Shown piece after piece: positions 20,454 to 29,061 of a DNA stretch of 64,000 bases. The stretch is taken from NCBI GenBank assembly GCA_946965045.2, contig OX337230.1:3658001-3722000 (forward strand). Reading direction: 5' to 3'. Both the position numbers and the translations under genes were made by a program. Below the pieces are notes generated by a model. The model was not told the origin of the DNA. It saw only the letters and a program-made list of their open reading frames with translations, and ran no database searches. The stretch's first letter is position 1. Each line of letters opens with the position of its first letter. The stretch is from Epithemia pelagica. Its lineage: Eukaryota > Bacillariophyta > Bacillariophyceae > Surirellales > Surirellaceae.

Positions 20454-21979
20454 ATGAGCAGTAGACGGCGCTGCTGTTGCTGGAGGTGGATTTTCGTCCT
20501 CCTCCTAGTAGGTCGTGCCTCGTCAGTGGTATGCTTATGCTATCCATCCGTGACTAGCCCAAAACCAACCATAACGACGACGACGACGACGAGAGCAAGC
20601 ACACACAGTCGTCGTCCGCTTCCGCTCCGCATTGATGGCATATGGTACGATGTATCCGACTACGCGGAACAACACAAGGGCGGACGGTGGATACTGAACT
20701 ATGCCGCCGGTCGTGATGTGACGGCCATGTTTTATGCCATTCATTTGCATGGAGAAGTCAAGGCACGGGCCGTCTTGGATCGTCTTCCCAAATTGAAGGA
20801 AGAGCAGCTGCAACAACCGCCACTCGATCATGGCCCACACGTACTGGCCTTGGACCACAAGTTGGAACGAACCTTGCCACCTATACGTTCGCCACTTCGT
20901 AAAGATTTACAAGACATGCTTCGTCGACGTTTCCCGACCATTGAATCTACCAAAGCGACACGGGCCCATTGGGCACGCACTGCCCTCTTTGCTGTGGCAG
21001 CTCTAGTTTGTTGGGTAGGGTGGTCCCCGGACAGGTTGTCGCCACCCTGGTCTTACCACTGGCACAATGGCTGCTGGCGGCACATACCGTCCACGAAGCC
21101 ACTCATGGTGCCTCGAGCACTCATGCTGGCGTGAATTATTGGGCGCAATTTGTCGGTGCTCATCCACTCTTGTTCAATGTGCATGTATGGGTCTCTCAAC
21201 ACATTCTTTCGCATCATCCTTACACGAACGATCCACAACACGATGTTGATGTGCATCATTATGCTGCCGCACGTTTATCACGGGCTCAAGGGCCATATGT
21301 TCCACCGAAAAACAACGTGAACCCAGCCTGGAATTTTGTGTGGAAGGGTTGCTTGGCAACGTTGGGGACATGTATTTTACAGCCACTGCGAACCCTTGTT
21401 CAAAAACCCACGCCTCACTTTAACGACAACATCACCCCAGTTCCGCGGAGGGCCGTCTCCAAATGGACCTTGCTGGTCAGCATGCTCCCGTCCCTGTTTG
21501 TTGTCTTGTATCCAATGGTCGCTGCGACGGTGTGGCACACCATGAGTTGGTGGCGGGCGCTCTTGGCCACGATTTGGCCCTGGGTTGGCACATCGGTAAT
21601 TTGGACTACCATGACCCAAATATCTCATATTCAAGAGTCGTGTCAGTGGGACGATCCAACGAATGAAAATGACCACAACAACAGCACTGCGGCAGCACGC
21701 TGCTGGACCGCTCAACAAATTGGTACAGCCTTGGATTATTCCGTCCAAAATCCAGTCATGACGTGGGCGACGGCGGGTCTCAACCATCAAGGGTTGCATC
21801 ATGCCATGCCCACGATTAGTGCCAGTCACTTTTGTAGCTTGCAAGAAGAATACACCCAAATTTGTCACAAGCACGGTGTCCATCCTCGTCGATCGCCCAA
21901 TTTGCAGACTGCGGCGCGCACGTGCTTGGAGTTTGTCTTTGACTTGAACCGGCCCGTCGCCCAAACAGCACCACAATGA
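20454..21979 (+). pseudogene. Cytochrome b5-fused front-end fatty-acid desaturase, frame broken once
   Basis: ATG 20454 gives a hydrophobic leader, then a cytochrome b5 domain with D-G-I-W-Y-D-V and H-K-G-G, a variant of the usual H-P-G-G. The desaturase part follows with the three diiron His boxes: H-E-A-T-H, H-I-L-S-H-H and Q-G-L-H-H. The Gln in box 3 marks a front-end (delta-5/6-type) desaturase of polyunsaturated fatty-acid synthesis at the ER or plastid membrane; regiospecificity cannot be read. The first frame runs into a stop at 21134. The frame carrying box 1 is offset by two and joins near 21020-21035. Possible causes are an indel, an assembly error, or a tiny intron (a 20- or 29-base GT-AG stretch ending at 21034 would restore the frame). 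All other motifs are intact. Confidence 0.75.
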
Positions 21980-23394
21980 GAGATCTACCCAAAAACCAGG
22001 AGAAACATGCATCTTGTTGTGTGGCTCATGGCCTAGTATGTATTGCACCACTCAATCCTCTGGTACGCTTTTGGATCCATACATTTTTGTATGTTTGGAT
22101 TCATGCAATACTGCTGATACTTGTTGCGCAACTAGGTAGGCAAACAAGGTTTTCTGATGTTACTTGACTTGTTGACTCAATTGCTTTGGCCATTTCGAAC
22201 GAGATTGTCCAACAGAGTTTCTTTTCTATGCCCCGTCGTTTCGTAACGGTAACGCTGAGGGTGGTCCGCATTTGGGGCGACGACAAGTGTTGCAACACCG
22301 CCGACCACCGGCCGGAATCGTCTCGCCGAAGCGCGTAGTGTCCATCAATGCGACCGAGGTCGCCATCGAACCCATGTTTGTCAGATTTTTGTGTGGACAC
22401 AACGATCCAGAAAAAGATTCTTATGGAGACCGAGATGATGGCCGATCGTCTTTGTACTGTCATGCGACAACGTCTCCTCCACCGACGTCTTGTGTGGAGG
22501 GATGAGTAGGTCCAACCATGTAGCACCGACCGACAACAGGCCGTTTCTGGTTTGTTGATGTTTTGAGACAAGAAAGAAAGTGAATGCGAACATTTACGGC
22601 TCGTATCCGTCTGGCTCCAGTCGCGTCATCTGGAATCATTGGGGTTGGCCACCGCGTCTGCTTATGGGGGACCTTGGGGGACTCGTGGAGGCGACTGAAC
22701 CCTGAGCGCACGTCGGCCTCTAGCACCGTCACAAATGTCGGTTGTCTGTCAGTGAAAGTTTAGGTCACATTGATTTTCTTTGGACCATTTTGTCGGTGCG
22801 ATGTCGGTTACATCTGTCGATTAAATTTTTGTCCTATTTCCGGACATGCAGCATGCAGGCTCGCGATTCGCGATCGATTTCTGTGGGATGACGCAAGACT
22901 TTCTTTATGGGGAATCTTCGCATTGGTTCCCAGAAAGGTACTCGTTATCGCTCAGTAAGTTTCTGGCCACCTCCGCAGCGAATTCGGAATGGAAGAAGCG
23001 AACGATGACGAGGCACGAGTTTGAAGCAGAACTTCCCACTTCCCACACAAGTACGACTCTAGGCTCAAAGTGTACGTTCCAAATTCTGTGGTTTTCCAGC
23101 GGTGTTCGGGCTCCCACCATCTCCCATCTCACCCCCACAGCGTTTCAGTGGCACGATCTCCGGGCCAATGGACTCGGCTTGATCTCACAATTCTAAATTC
23201 TAGAAATTCGCACTTTGATCTTCGGATTTGGGGCGAGTGGGTGTGGGTGTATCCAAAAAAAGGCAGACACACGGACACATCTGTCTCGTTGTGACAGAAC
23301 AATCCATCAATCGTCGTCATCGACTCAGCGTGGTCTCATACGACGATCATACTAAACGAGATTGTCTGAGAAAAAAGAGAACCAAACAACCACC
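21980..23394. other. Intergenic between desaturase and glycerol kinase
   Basis: About 1.4 kb. Small ORFs on both strands lack domains or a biased composition; no repeat or RNA gene was recognised. Confidence 0.5.
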
Positions 23395-25431
23395 ATGAAT
23401 GTCAATGTATTTGACAATGTCCTCCAAGAGGACTACTTTGACAAACAACAACAACAGCACCATGGTAAAGAGAACCCTCCTCAATTGATTGGGTCGATTG
23501 ATCAGGGTACTTCGTCAACGCGATTTCTAGTCTTTACCAAAGAGGGTCGTATTGCGGCTTCGGCACAAGCCGAACACGAACAAATTTACACGGAAACAGC
23601 CGGATGGCATGAACACGATCCCCTCGAAATCTTTGACAAGACGCACGCTTGTATTCAAGCCGTGGGCGATGCCTTGCTCAAACATGGGATTGATTTGCGA
23701 GCCACACCGCTCGTGGCCGTGGGGATTACCAATCAACGCGAGACGACCATTGCGTGGAATCAACGCACGGGCATTCCCTATTACAATGCCATTGTGTGGG
23801 ATGATACTCGTACCCAAACGGTAGCCGATCACATTGCACAGGGAGATCGTGATCGACTTCGCGGACAGACGGGCTTGCCCCTGGCCTCGTACTTTGCCGG
23901 TACCAAGGTCAAGTGGTTGTTGGACAATATACCAGAATTGCGTGACGATTTGGCCGATCCGGTGGAGCAACACAATGTTCGGTTTGGAACGGTTGATTGT
24001 TGGCTCATTTACCAATTGACTGGAACTCCGGCGGAGGATGAATTTCAGGCCATTAATCAGGGTGGACTCTTTGTGACAGATGTCACAAATGCGAGTCGTT
24101 GGTTGCTCATGGATTTGCACACGGTACAATGGGATGCCGACTTGGTAGACGATGTGTGTTCTCCGCATCATGTTCCCCTCTCGTGTTTACCCGAAATTTG
24201 TCCCAGTTGCCACATTTTTGGTCATTGTCATCCCGAAAGTGGAGTCGAATATTTGGAGCATGTTCCCATTGCTGCCGTCCTAGGTGACCAACAAGCTGCC
24301 CTCTTTGGACAAACCGCCTTTTCACCTGGTGAGGCCAAGAATACCTACGGAACTGGTCTCTTTCTTATTATGAACACGGGTACCAAGGTTCCCAAATCCG
24401 AAGGTCTCTTGTCGACAGTGGCGTACCAGATTGGCAAGGACCAACCCGTCCATTACGCTCTCGAAGGCTCCGTATCGCATTCGGGCAGTACGATTCAATG
24501 GCTACGCGATCAATTGCAAATTATTCCATCGGCACCCGATTCCGAAGCCTTGGCCACGGTCCAAAACGATGGCCTCTACTTTGTTCCAGCCTTTGCCGGT
24601 CTCTTTGCTCCCCATTGGCGGAGCGATGCCCGAGCCTGTTTGGTGGGCCTGACCACCTCGCATCACAAGGGTCACGTGTGTCGGGCCGCCTTGGAAGCTT
24701 CAGCCTATCAAACACGAGAAGTCTTTAATACCATTGAAGCCGATTCCGGTGTGGAACTCCAATCCCTCAAGGTGGATGGCGGTGGTACGGCCAACAATCT
24801 CATGATGCAATTCCAGGCTGACATGCTCAATGTTCCCGTGGTCAAACCCAAAATCAAGGAAACCACGTCGCTCGGTGTCGCCTTTTGTGCCGGATTGGCC
24901 ACGGGCGTGTGGGACAGTGTCGACGAAATCAAAACCTTGTGGGCCGTATCCAAAACCTACCTGCCCCGCATGACGGAAGCGGAACGCCAACGCAATTGGA
25001 GTGGATGGAACAAGGCGGTTTCGAAAAGTTTGGGGTGGATCGATCCCAAAGATGAGGAAGAACAAGACCAACAACAACAAGAGACTGCGAGTACCGCTCG
25101 GGTCCCCACCGAAGCGCCACAAAAGCCCATCCTCAAGTTGCGTCCGGCAAGCAGCAAAATTGACAAGAGTCATTCATCCATGAGCAACAACCACCAAATC
25201 GACGACTCCAAAAAGCCAGCCAGCACCAAACCAGTTCTGGAGGAACCGGTTCTGATTGTCACGGGTGAATTGCTCCAACAGCGATCGTCATCGTCCAGCA
25301 ACAACCACCACCACCACCAGGACGACCTTTACTACAACAAGCACATGTATGGAGCTTCCACCGTCCTGTTCTGTTCGGCCATGGGTTTGGCCGTGGGAGC
25401 CTTTTTGGGTGGTCGACACCACAAGCAATGA
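23395..25431 (+). CDS. Glycerol kinase with C-terminal membrane tail
   Basis: ATG 23395 (context CACCATGAAT) gives 678 residues. FGGY-family glycerol kinase phosphorylates glycerol with ATP to glycerol-3-phosphate. Visible motifs: G-S-I-D-Q-G-T-S-S-T-R (nucleotide fold start), T-N-Q-R-E-T-T (glycerol-binding R-E), W-D-D-T-R, G-D-Q-Q-A-A-L-F-G-Q, Y-G-T-G-L-F-L, H-S-G-S-T-I-Q-W and G-G-G-T-A-N-N. The catalytic body spans about residues 32-545. Unlike the bacterial enzyme of about 500 residues, it then has a 100-residue Gln/Ser/His-rich linker and a hydrophobic helix at about 654-673 ending G-G-R-H-H-K-Q. That looks like a tail anchor with a basic end, suggesting attachment to a mitochondrial or plastid outer membrane or the ER. 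Confidence 0.93.
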   Translation: MNVNVFDNVLQEDYFDKQQQQHHGKENPPQLIGSIDQGTSSTRFLVFTKEGRIAASAQAEHEQIYTETAGWHEHDPLEIFDKTHACIQAVGDALLKHGIDLRATPLVAVGITNQRETTIAWNQRTGIPYYNAIVWDDTRTQTVADHIAQGDRDRLRGQTGLPLASYFAGTKVKWLLDNIPELRDDLADPVEQHNVRFGTVDCWLIYQLTGTPAEDEFQAINQGGLFVTDVTNASRWLLMDLHTVQWDADLVDDVCSPHHVPLSCLPEICPSCHIFGHCHPESGVEYLEHVPIAAVLGDQQAALFGQTAFSPGEAKNTYGTGLFLIMNTGTKVPKSEGLLSTVAYQIGKDQPVHYALEGSVSHSGSTIQWLRDQLQIIPSAPDSEALATVQNDGLYFVPAFAGLFAPHWRSDARACLVGLTTSHHKGHVCRAALEASAYQTREVFNTIEADSGVELQSLKVDGGGTANNLMMQFQADMLNVPVVKPKIKETTSLGVAFCAGLATGVWDSVDEIKTLWAVSKTYLPRMTEAERQRNWSGWNKAVSKSLGWIDPKDEEEQDQQQQETASTARVPTEAPQKPILKLRPASSKIDKSHSSMSNNHQIDDSKKPASTKPVLEEPVLIVTGELLQQRSSSSSNNHHHHQDDLYYNKHMYGASTVLFCSAMGLAVGAFLGGRHHKQ

Positions 25432-26069
25432 GACACGACGCACCTTCGACTTGACCACTTCCGAACAAGCCACGTCACTTGCACATCCAAGAACCGATAC
25501 ATTGCATGGTTTTGCATTCTATGCCAAGTTATTTGTGTAGGACGCTGTGGTTCTTTCATGTGTCTTACAGCGAAACGACTTGTCGAATCCACTTTTTCAT
25601 GACGAGAGACTTATTTGTCCCGAGCTCTGTGCCGCAAACCTTGCATCCTTGCTGCGTTTCCGAGCTCAACTGCATCCACCTGTTCCTGTCTTTTCTTACG
25701 TTACACTTCTACTATTATTTGAGAGATATTACTACTACTACCACTTTCTTGTCTAAAGCATTCCTATCGTTGAATCCTCATGGATGACCTTAGAGAAGCA
25801 GTCTGCGGAGCGAACACTTGCTGCGGTACAATTCTTGTTCAATAGCCACCAAACGCCATATTTGATATGCCTCGAACACAACTCCCCATTCCTACAACGA
25901 GAGAGTGCAACAGTGAGTTGGAGCTTTTCAGTCACTATAATATGATTGACAAGAACGTATCTGCGGAGTGATATGATTGTCCTACAAGCTGAGAATCTCG
26001 TGGCGCAAACATGACAACTGTTTGAAAGTAGAATTTCCATGAGATTGCTTCTGCAACCTGTTGCACATT
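25432..26069. other. Intergenic between convergent genes
   Basis: Holds the 3' flanks of glycerol kinase and the kelch gene. A 60-bp stretch around 25864-25915 (GATATGCCTCG, then ACAACGAGAG) recurs diverged at 34205-34250. No gene is supported. Confidence 0.5.
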
Positions 26070-27290
26070 TCAAGTGCCATCCTCCACTTCATCACCATGG
26101 CTTGTATTGGGCCTCGCTAGTTGACGAGCTAATGTCGAGGTGGAAAAGGGTGAAATATCAGCACCTCGGATAGACCCTCCTTCCCAAGAATGATACCATC
26201 CCTTTGGTGGTTGCTCACAGAGTCGACGAAAACACCACGAATTCCTGTCCATTAGTGGTAATGTCAGACAGGAAGGAGTGTTCCATCCACCAATGAGTGC
26301 AATTTGATCGGCAACAGTCACCACACTGCCGCTTGCAAGGCAATTTTCCAATAGCGGGAGATCCCACACGCGGTTTCGGTGCGTATCCAATACTTCCACG
26401 GTTCGTATATATCCTCCGGCCGCCACCAGACAAGATCCTACAGCAGCCACTTCACAAAAACCTCGAGGGACGGAAAGTGCCAGATCAGAGTGAGTCGTCC
26501 AGCCACACAAGGAGGACATGACCGTAGACAAAGCGTCGCCTTTGCTCTCCTCATTGTAACAGGGCTTGGCAAAGTCCAAATACTCCACCGAGTCTACTTC
26601 GTCGTTACAGCTTTCGCCTCCAACGACAAAGATGCGGTGACCAATGACCGCACTGCCAAAACCTGATCGTGGAACGTTCATGCATGGTCCCGTAGTGACA
26701 GTGTGATTGCAAGTATCAATTATCTCAACGGAAGACAAGTCCAGCCCATCGTCATAGCCACCCGTTACAACAATGTATCGATTGTGTACCGCAACAGCAC
26801 AACATGATTTTCTTCCTGTTACTAATCGACAGTTTAACGTCGTCCAATTGCTCTCATGCGTACTCATCGTTGTTAAAGATGATTTCAGCAAATCATTGGA
26901 ATCAATTCGTTCCATACAATCGAAACTTGAATCTAGATTGCTTGAATCTAGATGGTCTCCTCCTATAACGTAGATCCCTCCGTCGCACACAACAGCGGCA
27001 TGTTTGCCACGTTGCTTATTCATGGGTGGTCCTCGTCGCCACTGCTTATCTGGGTCTGCTAAATTTAGTACAAGAACGGAATTGGTAATGTCATCACCTC
27101 TGTAGTATCCTCCCGTCACGACGACGCTTTGTCCCTTGTTGTTGTTGTTATGGTCGTTGTTATCAAGTACGACCGTAGCATGATGAAAACGCCATGGTCC
27201 CTCAAGCGGAGGCCAGTCGTTTTCATTCCATTCTGGTGTCTCGTCCAAAAGGACAAGGCCCGATTGCCATGCTTGCTCTTTCAGTGTCAT
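26070..27290 (-). CDS. Kelch-repeat protein
   Basis: 406 residues from ATG 27290. About six kelch-type blades are visible, each with a hydrophobic strand ending in a Gly pair: V-V-V-T-G-G-Y, I-Y-V-I-G-G-D, I-V-V-T-G-G-Y, I-F-V-V-G-G-E, L-V-A-A-G-G-Y and I-A-L-I-G-G-W, each followed by an x-V-E-x-x-D-type strand. This forms a beta-propeller, usually a protein-binding platform. No BTB, F-box or other partner domain is fused, so the role is unknown. There is no signal peptide and the gene appears intronless. Convergent with glycerol kinase. Confidence 0.85.
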   Translation of the reverse strand: MTLKEQAWQSGLVLLDETPEWNENDWPPLEGPWRFHHATVVLDNNDHNNNNKGQSVVVTGGYYRGDDITNSVLVLNLADPDKQWRRGPPMNKQRGKHAAVVCDGGIYVIGGDHLDSSNLDSSFDCMERIDSNDLLKSSLTTMSTHESNWTTLNCRLVTGRKSCCAVAVHNRYIVVTGGYDDGLDLSSVEIIDTCNHTVTTGPCMNVPRSGFGSAVIGHRIFVVGGESCNDEVDSVEYLDFAKPCYNEESKGDALSTVMSSLCGWTTHSDLALSVPRGFCEVAAVGSCLVAAGGYIRTVEVLDTHRNRVWDLPLLENCLASGSVVTVADQIALIGGWNTPSCLTLPLMDRNSWCFRRLCEQPPKGWYHSWEGGSIRGADISPFSTSTLARQLARPNTSHGDEVEDGT

Positions 27291-27397
27291 GGTGAATGGT
27301 GATGGCTCGTTGAAACTGTTTTAGAATACCTTTTTAAAACTATGATTGGAAAGTTGGATACGGAATACGGAGAGCATTATTTGGCGGAACATAATGC

Positions 27398-27542
27398 GCG
27401 GCTACCCCGCCTAGCCTAGTCCGCTCCGCTGCGGCCTACTATTAATGATGGGTGCTGGGCATGATGGCACTATAGGGTCCCACCCCTCTGCCGGGGTGTG
27501 CCCTGCCAGGGCCCAGAATGGCTTGCCTCCCATCCTGGCGCC
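27398..27542 (-). repeat. Terminal repeat B, outer copy
   Basis: 145 bp, GC-rich, matching 27727-27871; forms the 3' end of the element in its own sense. Confidence 0.85.
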
Positions 27543-27557
27543 GGGCGGGAGAGGTGG

Positions 27558-27727
27558 GTTTTAGACGAACCTAGGAATTGTTCAGTGGTTGGACCAACCC
27601 GAGAGGCTCTCGTTGAACAAATCTATGAGGAGAGATGCGCTGCGCTGCTGCTGCTGTTGCTCCCCTTTTGGCCCGTCCCGACCCGGTGGCGGCCAGACGT
27701 GTCCTTCGCTCCGCTGCCCAGGCACGG
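27558..27727 (-). repeat. Terminal repeat A, inner copy
   Basis: 170 bp, matching 33344-33513 with one difference (G versus A in the CCGCT(G/A)CCCAGG block). A 15-bp GC-rich spacer separates it from the outer B copy. Confidence 0.85.
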
Positions 27728-27871
27728 CGGCTACCCCGCCTAGCCTAGTCCGCTCCGCTGCGGCCTACTATTAATGATGGGTGCTGGGCATGATGGCACT
27801 ATAGGGTCCCACCCCTCTGCCGGGGTGTGCCCTGCCAGGGCCCAGAATGGCTTGCCTCCCATCCTGGCGCC
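27727..27871 (-). repeat. Terminal repeat B, inner copy
   Basis: 145 bp identical to 27398-27542 by eye; directly abuts A (one shared base) and lies just past the recombinase ORF. Confidence 0.85.
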
Positions 27872-27927
27872 AAAAGACCATGTGGGAGAGGGGGGAGGGA
27901 AAGAGAAGGGAGGAAGGAACTGAACGG

Positions 27928-29061
27928 TTAATGAAGAGGGACGGTGGCATCGGCCCGGTGGAGCCGATAGTTACCGCCCCGAAGCATGGTGCGGGCGAAG
28001 CCCCGCATGATAGGTTGGGCTTGGAGGTGAAGATATCTCATCATGACGTCACTCTGCCAGCGGCCCAGCAGGCGAATGAAATCAGTATCCACCTCAGCAC
28101 AAAGAAGAGCCATGGCCCCGCCGGCCCGTAGACTGCGAGCAGAGATGTCAGCAGGGACCAGTCCCACAGTAGGGCCAAGCATCGTCACAGACACACGCAG
28201 GGTATCGGTGATGTGGGAGGGAGTGACGGGCCGACGGCGGCCGTTGTGGACATAGGAGGCGAGGGGAGTGGTGGGAGGCATCCGGTGGGACCGGAGGTGA
28301 AGAACTTGGCGGGCAAGGGCCCGGACGGGGCAGACTAAGTCATGACCGCTGAGTCCATGGGCCACGACTTCGCCGGCAACGCCATTTTTCTGGGTGGTGA
28401 ATGTCAAGGATGCACCTGTGGCAGCCATAATATCAGCGCGGGACGAGGCAGTGGTGAGTACACGGTGCCCGAGGCGAAGGGTGACATCCTGCAGAGCAAA
28501 CGGGGTTGTGTCGGATGATAGGCCAGTATATTCACCCGGTCGGAGAAGAAAGAAATAGGCAACAACGATCATATTGCCAATGGCTTGGGTGCCAGAACTA
28601 CCAGCGGATGAAAAGGCAGCAGTTACAGCATGTTGGACAATCTGTACCGGGATTGGTCGAACGCGGTGTGGAGGCGGATCGACCCGAGTGTAGGATCGAA
28701 GCTGTCGTTGGATCCGAAAATCGATGGAACCTGTGCTGTCCTTGCGGATGTCCCGGGTCCCCACGCTGGCGAACGTCTGGCCCACCGAACGTAAGGCGTC
28801 CTCCACTGTACGAGATCGGACGGGGTGACGGCGTGGGGCCAGGCGTCCATCGCGATATTGCGCCCCGAAGACCTGGAGGACAGGAACGGGGTCTTCCATT
28901 TCTGTGAGCCACGGATCCAAGTTGTGCGCGGTACAAAAGGCCACCCAACGTGACCAGTGTTGTGTTGCGGCATTGGCGCGTGAAGAAACGACTCCGGCTC
29001 GGACCGCGTCTTGCACAGTGCCGAGGTCACGGCAGAAAGCATTGCGGTGCGTGGATGGCAT
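27928..29061 (-). CDS. Tyrosine recombinase of the PAT-like element
   Basis: The first ATG is at 29061, giving 377 residues. The C-terminal half shows the tyrosine-recombinase layout: first Arg in F-F-L-L-R-P-G-E-Y, then S-A-R-S-L-R-A-G-G-A, G-R-W and the likely nucleophile in M-M-R-Y-L-H. In DIRS-type recombinases the middle motif is normally H-S-L-R; here the His is Arg, which may weaken catalysis. The enzyme is expected to integrate a circular DNA intermediate at a site resembling the repeat junction. The N terminus overlaps the RT ORF by about 440 bp in another frame. Confidence 0.85.
   Translation of the reverse strand: MPSTHRNAFCRDLGTVQDAVRAGVVSSRANAATQHWSRWVAFCTAHNLDPWLTEMEDPVPVLQVFGAQYRDGRLAPRRHPVRSRTVEDALRSVGQTFASVGTRDIRKDSTGSIDFRIQRQLRSYTRVDPPPHRVRPIPVQIVQHAVTAAFSSAGSSGTQAIGNMIVVAYFFLLRPGEYTGLSSDTTPFALQDVTLRLGHRVLTTASSRADIMAATGASLTFTTQKNGVAGEVVAHGLSGHDLVCPVRALARQVLHLRSHRMPPTTPLASYVHNGRRRPVTPSHITDTLRVSVTMLGPTVGLVPADISARSLRAGGAMALLCAEVDTDFIRLLGRWQSDVMMRYLHLQAQPIMRGFARTMLRGGNYRLHRADATVPLH

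Noticed and set aside
22101-22571. 156-codon minus-strand ORF
   Set aside because: No recognisable motif, an Arg/Ser-rich shadow-like composition and no support from context.
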